64,000 bases of DNA from Halicephalobus mephisto (lineage: Eukaryota; Nematoda; Chromadorea; Rhabditida; Panagrolaimidae), in assembly GCA_009193035.1 (NCBI GenBank), contig SWDT01000483.1:1-64000 (forward strand), written 5' to 3'. Made by a program: the position numbers and the translations under genes. Numbering within the stretch: the first letter of the stretch is position 1; each line of letters starts with the position of its first letter. The notes beneath the pieces are model-generated. The model made no database searches. It worked only from the letters and a program-made list of their open reading frames with translations, and was not told where the DNA came from. Shown here one piece after another: positions 10,901 through 21,139 of this stretch.

Positions 10901-10904
10901 GACA

Positions 10905-11890
10905 AAGTTCGAGATCAAAATTGATGATCGAAGTTCGAAGTCGAAATTGATCATCAAAGTTGAAGATCAAAATTGATAATCGAAGTCGAAGTTGGTCATC
11001 GAAATTCGAGGTCAAAGTTGAAGATCAAAATTAATAATCGAAGTTCGAAATCAAAATTGATGATCGAAATTGGTCATCTAAGTTCGAAATTTAAGTTAAT
11101 CATCAAAGTTCGAGGTCTAAGTTCACCATCAAAGTTCGAGGTCTAAGTTAATCGTCAAAGTTCGAGATCGAAATTCACCATCAAAGTTCGACGTCATAGT
11201 TGACGATCGAAGTTGGGTATGAAAGTTCTACATTAAAGTTGATCATCAAAATTCGAATTCAGAGTTCGACATCAAAGTTCAAAGTTTAACATCAATGTTG
11301 ACAGTTAAAGTTCAAAGTCAAAATTTAGATTTTCCCCGGTATGACATGATTCTTAAGTTATGTTTTGATTCGAAAAATCCAAATATCAAATTTTATCGAT
11401 TTAAGCAAGATTTTTGAAATAGAAAAATCGTAAATGTTGTTTCAGCGAGAAAAGTTCAAATTTAGACCTCCAACTTTGATGATCAACTTTGGTCAACTTT
11501 AAATTCAAATTTTGATGATCAACTTTGAAGTTGAAGTTGGTCATCAAAGTTTGAGGTCGAACTTTGATGATCAACTTTGGCCAACTTTGATCAACTTTAA
11601 ATTCAAATTTTGATGATCAACTTTGAAATTGAAGTTGGTCATCAAAGTTTGAGGTCGAACTTTGATGTTCAACTTTGGTAGTTAGCTTTGATCTTAACTT
11701 CGATCTCGAGCTTTAATGATTAATTTCAACTTTGAACTTTGATTTCGAACTTCGATAATCAACTTTAACATCAAACATTGAAATTGAAGTTGGTTATTAA
11801 AGTTCGAGGTCGAATTTTGATGACCAACTTTGAAGTTCAACTTTGACAATCAACTTCGACTTCAAATTTTTACAGTCAACTTTGACTTCG
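10905..11890. repeat. Strand-switching array of GATCATCAAAGTT units, locus 1
   Basis: Degenerate units of AAAGTT, TCGAGGTC, AAGTTGATCATC run on the plus strand to about 11330. After about 110 bases of different sequence the array resumes as the reverse complement (AACTTTGATGATCAACTTTG) to about 11890. The two halves could fold on each other over about 400 bp each. Related arrays occur at 29200-29680 and 34240-34710. Confidence 0.88.
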
Positions 11891-12049
11891 AACTTTGATA
11901 ACACAGAGCATTGTTTATATTCGAGTGCAATTCCTTTCTAAAAACGCTACCGTAACCTAGTTCACATTTCGATGAAATTCTGAATTTTTCGCAATTATTA
12001 ATTTCGTTTTTAAATACCACTTTTTCTTCGATCTTTGTCGTTTCAATTT

Positions 12050-12640
12050 TCATTAAAATTAAATTTTTTTAAATATGGCAAATCGAAGACAACTGTATAA
12101 TTAAAAACAGAAAATTTATCCCGGATTTATTAATTTAAATTAAAAAAAGCAAATGTCAAACTGGGTTTAGAAAGCTTATTTTTCATTTTTTAATATAAAT
12201 TAATGAAAATTTTTATTTTTATTAGAAAATTAAATTTTTTACATTTTTATTAATGGATTTAGTTTTTTTATTTTTATTAATAAATTTTTTTTTAAATTTT
12301 ATAAATAAATTTATTTTTTAAAAATTTTTATATAATTTCGATTTTTTAAAAATTTTTTATAAATAAATTTAATTTTTTTTCGAATTTTTATAAATAAATT
12401 TTATTTTTTTTAAATTTTATAAATAAATTTAATTTTTTTAAATTTTTATATAATTTCGATTTTTTTGAATTATGTTTTTTAAAAAATTTTTATATATAAA
12501 TTTATTTTTTTTAAATCTTTTTTATTTAATTTTTTTTACTTTTAAATTTTTATGAATTAATTTTTTTTTTGTTTTTAAACTTTTTGAAAATAAATTTGAA
12601 ATTTGTTTAAACAAAAAATTATTGTTTTTATTTTTCGGAC
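12050..12640. other. AT-rich sequence upstream of the secreted-protein gene
   Basis: Runs of ATTTTTATAAATAAATTTAATTT-like words. No specific promoter element can be identified. Confidence 0.5.
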
Positions 12641-12708
12641 CCGCCTTCTCGGGACTACGGTTGGGCCGCCCTCAGGGGCTTTGAAATTCTCATTCGACCG
12701 TTTTTTCC

Positions 12709-12710
12709 AG
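12709..12710 (+). promoter_or_regulatory. Probable trans-splice acceptor for the secreted-protein mRNA
   Basis: CGTTTTTTCCAG ends 39 bases before the ATG at 12750, with no donor recognised upstream. In nematodes such an isolated acceptor just 5' of a start codon usually receives the spliced leader. Confidence 0.5.
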
Positions 12711-12749
12711 ACATACGAAGACTTCTCCGATTTTTTTTAAGAAAAAAAA

Positions 12750-15700
12750 ATGACAAATTCGTTCTACTTTTCCATCTTGGCCCTGGTTTTTTGCGGACTT
12801 CTGGCCCTGGGACATGCTGCCCCCGTTGCGGACTCCCACAGGAACCCCTCCGTCCCCAGCCCCCGGGACACGTTCAACGGAGGTCTCGTCGACAGCAGGT
12901 TTGTGTTTTAATATCTGTCTTCGTTCTGGATTCACGAGTGTTCTGTAAGAGGCTTCTGGAAACCCCTTATTTCGAAATCACGGAAGCTACTTCAAACCCA
13001 CGCCAAAATACTAAAAAAGTTTCTAAATTAAATATAAATAAATTTTTTTAAATTAAATATAAAAAATTATTTTTAAAAATTAAATGTAAAAAAGTTTATA
13101 GAATTTTAGAATTTTGATTTTTTAGGATTCTGATGATTTTTGAAAACTATTGAAGTTTCTGAAATCTTCCAGAATCTCTTAAAGTACTGTAGGTACTTCT
13201 AAAGACTTCTAGAATCATCAACTTTTTTAAAAATTTTTTAGAATACTGTAAAACTTTTTTTAAATTTTCGAAAACTTTATTGAAGTTTCTAAAATCTTCC
13301 AGAATCTCCCAGAATACTGTAGGTACTTCTAGAATCATCAACTTTTTTTAAAAATTTTTAGAATACTGTAAAACTTTTTTTTTAATTTTTGAAAACCTTA
13401 TTGAAGTTTCTGAAATCTTCTAGAATCTCCCAGAATACTGTAGGTACTTCTAGAATCATCAACTTTTTATTTTAATTTTTTAGAATACTGTAAAACTTTT
13501 TTTAAATTTTCGAAAACTTTATTGAAGTTTCTGAAATCTTCCAGAATCTCCCAGAATACTGTAGGTACTTCTAGAATCATCAACTTTTTTAAAAATCTCC
13601 GATAATCCTATAAAAATATTTGTACTTTAATAAATCTGAAAAATCTAAATCCGTTTTTACATAATTTAAAAAAAATTATTTATAGTTTTTTTCGCTACTA
13701 AAATTTTAAATTTTTTACTTTTTTTAAGTTTATTGATAATTCCGAAAAATGAGAAATACGATATTCTTATTTCAAAAATTCTTTTGTTTTTTTTGCATGA
13801 AAATCTTCGAAAAATTCATTTTTAAACAAACAAACTCGTGGTCCAAGCATTAATTAAGCATTATTCTTGTCGGGACCATTTCTCGGAAGATGTCCTTTGA
13901 AAATCCTCGATCCTGAAACGAATCTCTTGATAAAAGAGGAAGTTAGATATTTTCGTGTCAAGACCATTTCTCGGAAGATATTCTTTGAAAAACCGATCCT
14001 GAAACGAATTTTTTTTAATAAAGAAAAAGTTAAATATTTTCGTGTCAAGACCATTTCTCGGAAGATGTCCTTTGAAAATCCTCGATTCTGAAACGAATCT
14101 CTTGATAAAAGAGGAAGTTAGATATTTTCGTGTCAAGACCATTTCTCGGAAGACATCCTTTGAAAATCCTCGATCCTGAAACGAGTTTTTTTTAATAAAG
14201 AAAAAGCTAAATATTTTCGTGTCAAGACCATTTCTTGAAAGATGTTTTTTGAAAAACCGATCCTGAAACGAATTTTTTCTATAGAAGAAAAAGTTAGATA
14301 TTTTCGTGTCAGGACCATTTCTTAAAAGATGTTCTTTGAAAAACTTCGGTCCTGAAACGAATCTTTCGACGAAAGAGGAAGTTAAATACTTTCTTGTCAG
14401 GACCATTTTTGGAAGATGTCCTTTGAAAATGTCAAAAAAATGTCAACTGAAGGTCTTTGGTTTTGAAACGAATTTTTTTATCAAAGAAAATAATAAATAT
14501 TTTTCTTGTCAAGACCATTTGAACTTTATAAAAAAAGTAAATTAAAAATTCTATGAAAAAATGTGTTTTGGTCTCAGAACGAACAATTTTCAAAAAGTCA
14601 ATCTTTTAATCAAAAAAAAATTTTTTCGTTTTAAAACAATTTTTATAATTTTTGTTCCAAAAAGTTTCGAAAAAAAATTATCGGTCCTGACACGAATGAC
14701 TATTTAAAAAACATTCGTTTTAAAACAATTTTTATAATTTCGAAAAAAAACAAAAATTAAAATTATTTTAAAAATGATTCTGAAGCGAGTAATTTTCAAA
14801 AGGTTATTTTAAAACTTTTTTGTAAAAAAATCATTCGTTTCAGGATTATTTTTTTTTCTGAAGAAAATTTTTTAAAAAACCACTGGTCCTGAAGCGAATA
14901 ATTTTCAAAAGGCTATTTTAAAACTTTTGTAAAAAAAACATTCGTTTCAAGACCATTTTTTTTTCTGAAGGAAATTTTTTAAAAAACTACTTGTCTTGAC
15001 GCGAATAATTTTCAAAAGGTTATTTTAAAGCTTTTTTGTAAAAAAAACACTCGTTTCAAGACCTTTTTTTTCCTGAAGAATATTTTTTAAAAAACTACTG
15101 GTCTTGACGCGGATAATTTTCAAAAGGTTATTTTAAAACTTTGTAAAAAAATCATTCGTTTCAGGACCATTTTAAAACTTTTTTGTAAAAAAATCATTCG
15201 TTTCAGGACCATTTTTTTTCCGATTTTTTTTTCTGAAAAAATTTTTTAAAAAACTACTTGTCCTAAAACGAATAATTTTCAAAAGGTTATTTTAAAACTT
15301 TGTAAAAAAATAATTCGTTTCAAAACCATTTTTTTTCGATTTTTTTTTCTGAAAAAATTTTTTAAAAAACCGCTGGTCTTGACGCGGATAATTTTCAAAA
15401 GGCCATTCATAAAGCTCTCATTCAAAAAAATTACCCATGTTAGGACCATTTTTGAAGTAATTTTCGTTCTAAAAATAAAAAACACAAATTTTTCAAAAAT
15501 AAAAATTTTACTTCATGAATAACATTTTTTATTTTTTAAAAATTAAAGTCTTTTGACCACATTCTAATTCTAGAAATAGTGGGAAATTAATCTTCTTATT
15601 TAACATAGTCCATTGTTGAAGTCCCAAATGTCATGAGGAAATTTCCAAAGTTATGAAAGTTCTTCAAAAAAATCCCGGGGATTATAAAAATTACTTTTTT

Positions 15701-18700
15701 ATTGATGGAATTTTGTAGAATTTTCTGGAATCTTGAGATTTTTACAAACTTTTGTGATTTTATAAAATTATGGAAAATTGGAATTTTTGAAAAATTTAGA
15801 ATTTTTTAGGATACTGTAGAAATTTTAAAGAATACTGTAGAAATTTTTAGGATACTGTAGAAATTTTTAGGATACTGTAGAAATTTTTAGGATACTGTAG
15901 AAATTTTTAGGGTACTGTAGAAATTTTTAGGATACTGTAGAAATTTTTGGAATTTTTCTGAGAATACTGTAAAAGTTTTTGAAATTTTTTAGGATACTGT
16001 AGAAATTTCTGAAGATTTTTAAGATACTGTAAAAGTTTTTGGGAATCTCCAAGATACTGTAAAAATTTCTGAAGATTTCTAATACTGTAGAAGTTTTCCA
16101 AGATACTGTAAAAATTTTTGAAAATTCCTAGAATTTAGTGAAATTTTTTTGAAAAGAGAATTTTGTTTGAAATTTTGAAACAATATAAACAAAAAAAATC
16201 AAAATTAAGACCAGGAGTCAAAAAATTTCACTAAAAAACTTCTAAAATTGGTCCTGACAAGAAAACCAACTTTTTTCACCTTTATAGTTTTGGTTACTGT
16301 ACTTTTAAGAATTAATTTAAATTGTAGTAAAAACTACGTTCAGTATTTTCGCTGCAGGACCGGCATTTAAGATAATTTTGATTTTTTAAACAAATTTCGA
16401 AAATCGATTTTTTAAAAAACCGTATTTTTAAAATTTTTTGAAAATTGTATTCAAATAAAAATACGGTAATCGGTCCGGATTTCCTTCAGCCTCAGGGGTC
16501 AAAGAACAATTTGGATTTATTCCTGAATTAAAAATTTTAAATTTTTTTATTCAAATTTAATTTAAGCACTTTAGAGCTGAATTTTGTTTTTCCTAAAATC
16601 GGCAAGTTCACAGGTGTAATTCTCAAAGTCACGTTTTTTAATAAACAAAAATTAAAAAGATATTTGAACTCTAAAACTACAAGAATAATAATTATATAAT
16701 AGCGTGTAATTTTTTAATTTCAAATTCCCGCGAAAAGTAAGGGAACTTTATAAATATTTTAAAAAAAATAAATTTGGAAGTTTTTATTTAAAAATTTGTT
16801 TTTTCGAAAATTCTGAAAATCTGGAAATTCGTGTCGAGACGATTTTGTGGAAATTTAATTTTTACAGTGACTTTTGGAATTTTGAATTCCCGCGAAAAGT
16901 GAGGGAATTCTGTAAAATTAAAAGATGACCAGGCGAAATCGACTCTCTTCAGCGATCCTAAAATCGCCCGAACATCCCCATCCCGCCATTCCTGAAATGT
17001 CCTACTTTTTCCAACTCACTTTCGAAATCATCTAACAACTCCAAAAATCCGTCTTCAATTTACTTTTAAAACATTCATTTTTCATAATTCTGTTTCAAAG
17101 CAAAAATCCGAATTTTTAATTTTTAATTATAATTTCAAAATTAATACTTAAAATCCAACATTCGTTTCAAGACCATTTCGTAAAATTTCTGTTCTTTGGT
17201 CGAAAGTACGATTTAATTTCTGGAAGTTCTCCGTGAGAAATTCAGCGAATTTTACATTCAAATGAGATTTTAAAAATAATTTTTAAAATCTAATTATTTA
17301 CAAAAATTAAAAATGTAAAAATTCAATTTTTAAATAAAAAATAAAAAATAAAAATAATTTTTTGAAGTAATTGTAGGACAGTAAACTTGTGAATTTCAAC
17401 ATTCCGTAATATCAAAATCGAAATTTAGATTTTTAAAATTAAAAAAATAATTTTTTTAACACGAAAAATTTACCTAATTTAAAGTTATGGAAATTAATTA
17501 GATTTTTTAATTCAAAAATGATTTATAAGTTGCGTTTTAACACGAAAAATCCCAATTTTAACTTTGAACTGATTTTCAACTTTCAAAATACGAAACAGAC
17601 CGATTAATCTTGTTTCAAATTTCAATACAGTAATGCAAATTTTCAGATACTTTATGAAAATGAAAAAATGGTTCGACTCCCAGGCCTCAGGTGCTTCTAC
17701 TTTCGGAGATGATTCTTGGTGAGTTTTATTTACTTTTTTATCAATAAAATTCCCCCAGGGTTTGACCAGGATAGGTTTCGATGATAGATTTGCAGCATAG
17801 TAAACATGACGATAACAAGAAAATTCCAAAAAATAGAAAAAAGATGGGAAAAAATAAATAATTAAAGATAGACTTTGGTTTTCTTTTGGGTTTTTGTGTG
17901 AAATTAGAACCACTGGAGAGAAACAATCAGGGTTATCAGGGACTTTCGCGGCGAGAGTTGATTTTGAACTTTTCTTTTGTCCTTTTTTCTGCACGCGATC
18001 CTACTCGCACTGGTAAATGAAAAATCGAAAATGGTTATCAGGAACTTTCATGGCGAGAGTCGATTTTAAACTTTTTTGCTGCTTTTCTCTCGCGCGTGAT
18101 CCTACTCGCACTTAAAAAACAAAATTATCAATCTTCAGGGACTTTCGCATCGAGAATTGATCTAAAATTTCTTGTATTAGTTTCTACTTGTACCTAAAAA
18201 TGAATTGATCGGGATTTTTGTAGTCAGAATTTAGTTTTTTGTGTTATTTTTCGTGCGAAATCCCACTCGTACTCGGAAATGAGGTGCTTTATTGTAGTCA
18301 TCAGGGACTTTCGCGGTGGGAGTTGTTTCATTTTTTGTCAAGTTTATTTTCCAATTTTTATTACTGTAGTTATTTCGGAAATTTTTCTGTTTTTAAAATT
18401 ATTAAAAATTTTCATGTCGAGAATCGGGTTAAATTTTTTGTTTTTAAAACTGGCCTTGAAAAGGGATATCCGTAATTTTCAATGTTGTTCGGATTAAATT
18501 AAGAATTAATGAATTTCTTTAATTTTAAATTCACCTCCACTTGAAAAACAATAATTGACGCAAAAGGTCTTCTTAGTGATTGTGGATTAGCGGAATTTCA
18601 AAAAGCTCATCCGTAAATATCTGTCTGTCAAATTACGCAATTTAAAATTAAAAATTGAAGATCAATGATGTTCGAAAAAATAAGAAAGTTCGGAAATTTT

Positions 18701-19299
18701 CCCAAACATGAATTTTTAGAATTTTTGCTTTGAAACGGAATTATGAAAAATGAATGTTTTAAAAGTAAATTGAAGACGGATTTTTGGAGTTGTTAGATGA
18801 TTTCGAAAGTGAGTTGGAAAAAGTAGGACATTTCAGGAATGGCGGGATGGGGATGTTCGGGCGATTTTAGGATCGCTGAAGAGAGTCGATTTCGCCTGGT
18901 CATTTTTTAATTTTACAGAATTCCCTCACTTTTCGCGGGAATTCAAAATTCCAAAAGTCACTGTAAAAATTAAATTCCCACAAAATCGTCTCGACACGAA
19001 TTTCCGGAGTTTCAGGATTTTCGAAAAAACAAATTTTTAAATAAAAATTTCCAAATTTATTTTTTTTAAATTTATTTTTTTAAAATATTTATAAAGTTTT
19101 CTCACTTTTCGCGGGAATTCAAAATTTTAAAAATTATATATTAGTTTTTTCAATTATAATATTTATTGAAAATGAAATTGTTTTCAGGAACCGCATGCAC
19201 TACTTCCCGAACGAGAAACGTATGGATGAGAAGTTCATCGCTGACGATTACCCCAACTTGAACTCCGGTCGTCTCGAGTGGAACTTCAACCGACTTTGA
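12750..19299 (+). CDS. Small secreted protein, 110 aa, three exons
   Basis: Exons are 12750-12898, 17647-17718 and 19188-19299 (149 + 72 + 112 = 333 nt = 110 codons plus TGA). Every border is canonical (AG/GT with TTTCAG acceptors) and the phases agree. Residues 1-24 are a clear signal peptide (MTNSFYFSILALVFCGLLAL, then GHAA), so the product should enter the secretory path. The mature part has a proline/serine stretch, YFMKMKKWFDSQASG, a basic pair in NEKR at about residues 82-85, and ends GRLEWNFNRL. There are no cysteines after the signal region. It could be a neuropeptide-like precursor or a small cuticle or extracellular protein, but I do not recognise a family. The middle exon is only 72 bp inside a 6.2-kb intronic expanse, and it lies between the two arms of a long inverted repeat. 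Confidence 0.85.
13085..13610. repeat. Tandem repeat, unit about 120-130 bp, four copies
   Basis: Each copy carries CAGAATCTCCCAGAATACTG, TAGGTACTTCTAGAATCATC and AGAATACTGTAAAACTTTT. It lies in intron 1 of the secreted-protein gene. Confidence 0.9.
13865..14530. repeat. Tandem repeat, unit about 88 bp, seven to eight copies
   Basis: Units contain GTCAAGACCATTTCTCGGAA, GATCCTGAAACGAAT and AAGTTAGATATTTTCGT. The unit length lets long open frames persist by chance. It is in intron 1 of the secreted-protein gene. Confidence 0.9.
14550..15480. repeat. Related tandem repeat, unit about 100-115 bp
   Basis: About seven copies with CATTCGTTTCAGGACCATTT, GAATAATTTTCAAAAGG and AAAAAACTACTGGTC-like words. 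They share the 'gacc attt / acgaat' vocabulary of the preceding array, so the two probably have a common origin. Confidence 0.82.
15490..15780. other. Intron sequence without recognised feature
   Basis: AT-rich intronic sequence between two arrays. Confidence 0.5.
15785..16130. repeat. GATACTGTAGAAATTTTTAG tandem repeat
   Basis: About a dozen copies, starting as a regular 20-bp unit and decaying into AAGATACTGTAAAAGTTTTT variants. TACTGTAG is a word known to be very common in Caenorhabditis introns. Confidence 0.9.
16724..17135. repeat. Left arm of long inverted repeat around a micro-exon
   Basis: Contains GACCAGGCGAAATCGACTCT, CCCGAACATCCCCATCCCGC and ATTTCAGGAATGG in complement. The reverse-complement copy is at 18690-19115. 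The match extends over about 400 bp with few changes. Confidence 0.9.
17740..18330. repeat. Inverted copy of the 7.4-kb interspersed repeat, expanded
   Basis: AAATAATTAAAGATAGACTT, then GAACCACTGGAGAGAAAC, then three to four units of AGGGACTTTCGCGGCGAGAG joined by CGCGATCCTACTCGCACT. It begins shortly after exon 2 of the secreted-protein gene. Confidence 0.8.
18690..19115. repeat. Right arm of long inverted repeat around a micro-exon
   Basis: Reverse complement of 16724-17135 (AGAGTCGATTTCGCCTGGTC, GCGGGATGGGGATGTTCGGG). It ends about 75 bp before exon 3 of the secreted-protein gene. Confidence 0.9.
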
Positions 19300-19454
19300 C
19301 GGTCCTCGGATGGATACCTTCAGGCATTCGAAGCTAGCTCCAATTTTCCGTTTTTTCTTGCTTTTCTCGTCGTGAAAGATCTTAAAGGAAAAATGAACTT
19401 GATTTTGTAAAAATTTGATTAAAGTGATTGTTAAAATTCCAGTTCGAAATAAGT

Positions 19455-19995
19455 GCAAAATGAATGTTTTGAAAAAAAATGAAAAACAAAAAATTCGATA
19501 TATGACCGAAAATCGTGGGTCTCGGAACGAAAACCTGAAGTTCGAGTTTGAATTTCTCGTTGCGTCGTTTATTTTCATTAATTTCCGTTTATTTTCCTTT
19601 TTATTTTTATTTTCTTCTTCGAAATTTCTGAAAATCTTCGAAAACTTCTCTATCTTGATGATATGATGCTATGTAAAGTGAGTTTCGATGTTGTTGAAAT
19701 GATGTTTTAGTAAGTTTTGGTACATCATCTTTCTCCTACTTTTTTAGGATTCTACTTTCTATATTTATTGTTCCTCAACGATGAACTAATCACGAAATGA
19801 ATGTTTTAGGAAAAGCGGAACAAAAGGAAGTACTGTATATGGTAGACGGTCGACGCTCTCGAAGCGAAAACCTGGAATTTGATTTCGATTTCATTATTTC
19901 GTCATCGATTTCGTCCGTTTTTTTTATTTTTATTATTTCTTTATCGAGATGTTCGAAGATACTCAAGGAGTTCTCGACCCTGATGATAGGGTACT
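19455..19995 (+). repeat. Tandem duplication (two diverged copies, about 337 bp apart) with coding-like substitution pattern
   Basis: Copy 1 (about 19460-19665) and copy 2 (about 19797-19990) align in one frame: both read MNVL, a charged stretch with YM and SR.ENL.F.F.F, a hydrophobic segment, then SK.LK.F.....LMI. Several differences are synonymous (TTC/TTT three times, CGT/CGA, CGG/CGA, TTG/TTA). Copy 2 overlaps the first exon of the ULP protease gene in another frame. These could be two small diverged genes, a decayed duplicate, or a duplicated 5' region of the protease gene. I do not claim a product. Confidence 0.5.
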
Positions 19996-20900
19996 GCGCG
20001 AAACAATTTTGAATCCCAGACGTGATGCCGTCGAGCCAATTTTCCCGAGTAGGTTTTCATATATCAACTCTACTTCAATCCCGATTTTTTAGAAATTCCT
20101 GTTCCTGATATATTATTTGACAACGGCAAAGTAGAAAGATGCTTGAAGAAACGATACGGCACTAGAATGACGCTGCACGATTTCGAAACATTGAAAGGAG
20201 GAATGATGTTGAACGACATAGTCATCGATGAGTACATGGAGCTGATCAAGCAGAGAGGTGAACGTAGTGGTCCTTACAAGGTTGTATTTAGTATTTTTGG
20301 TTAGTAAACGCCTAGATTTCAGATTTACGTGCTGAGTTGCTATGTTTACACCCGGTACAGGTCCGCTATTCGACGGAACTCCGTCCCGGACTACTCTTCT
20401 TTCTTTGACAAAACTTGCAAGGTTGATCCATTCAGCACAGATATTATCATCCTCCCAATCAACGATGGACACGAACACTGGAAGGTCATCATGGCAGACG
20501 TCAAAAGACGGCTGATTTGCGCTTTCGATTCTTTAAGCCTGGATTGTCAAGAACAACTGAATGCCGCTAGGTAACTTCCTACATTACGGTAGATTGCTAT
20601 TATATCTTTTCAGGGAAATCCTTATTCAGCTAGCCAAACAACACGAACACGTATTCGGATTCGATGAATGGATTCTCTGTGTCGATAATGTATTTACTTA
20701 ATTTTTTGTTAGATTTACCAAAAAGTTTTCAGAATGTCCCGAAACAACGGAATGGGTACGATTGCGGAATCTTTGCATGCCAATATGCCCAGTATGTTGC
20801 CTCAGGAAAACCGATCTTCTTCACTCAAGGACGAATGAGCTACTTCAGACGACGGATGCAGTACGAGCTTCTGCGTGGGAAACTTTTGCCCAATGGATGA
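19949..20900 (+). CDS. Ulp1/SENP-type C48 cysteine protease, 259 aa, five exons
   Basis: Exons are 19949-20048, 20093-20280, 20323-20570, 20614-20689 and 20733-20900 (780 nt, all phases agreeing; introns 42-44 bp, the compact nematode size). Family C48 enzymes cleave ubiquitin-like modifiers such as SUMO or NEDD8 from targets or precursors. The fold is recognisable: MTLHDFETLKGGMMLNDIVI (about residues 59-78) matches the substrate-groove region. The triad is H148 in GHEHW, D165 in CAFDSL and C215 in GYDCGIFACQ, with oxyanion Q209 in VPKQRNG. Nothing essential is missing. There is almost no N-terminal extension, so this is a minimal catalytic-domain protein, like SENP8 or a nematode ULP, and the modifier cannot be told. 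ATG 19949 is the first in-frame start after a T-rich leader. The next gene begins 239 bp downstream on the same strand. Confidence 0.9.
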
Positions 20901-21139
20901 ATTTTTTGATTTTTTGAATGTGAATATTAGGTTTAATTGCTTTTGGTAGTTTGACTATTGTTACTTTTATTTTCCTGAAAAGAATTTGTATGGGAGCAAA
21001 TATGGCAATTTGTCAAAGATGGGGGGAACTGACGCTCCTTGAAAGGAAACAAACAAACATCAAAGAAGGGATCGAATGAAATGGAATTTATTTGATTGCC
21101 AAATTTAAAAGCTTTTTCGATTTCGTTTTTTCTGAAAAA

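Noticed and set aside
13854..14545. Frames of up to 181 codons over the 88-bp array
   Set aside because: Repeat-unit artefacts in intron 1 of the secreted-protein gene; different frames show the same residues on the same strand.
20113..20478. 121-codon minus-strand frame
   Set aside because: Antisense to exons 2-3 of the ULP protease, whose catalytic residues are all present on the plus strand.
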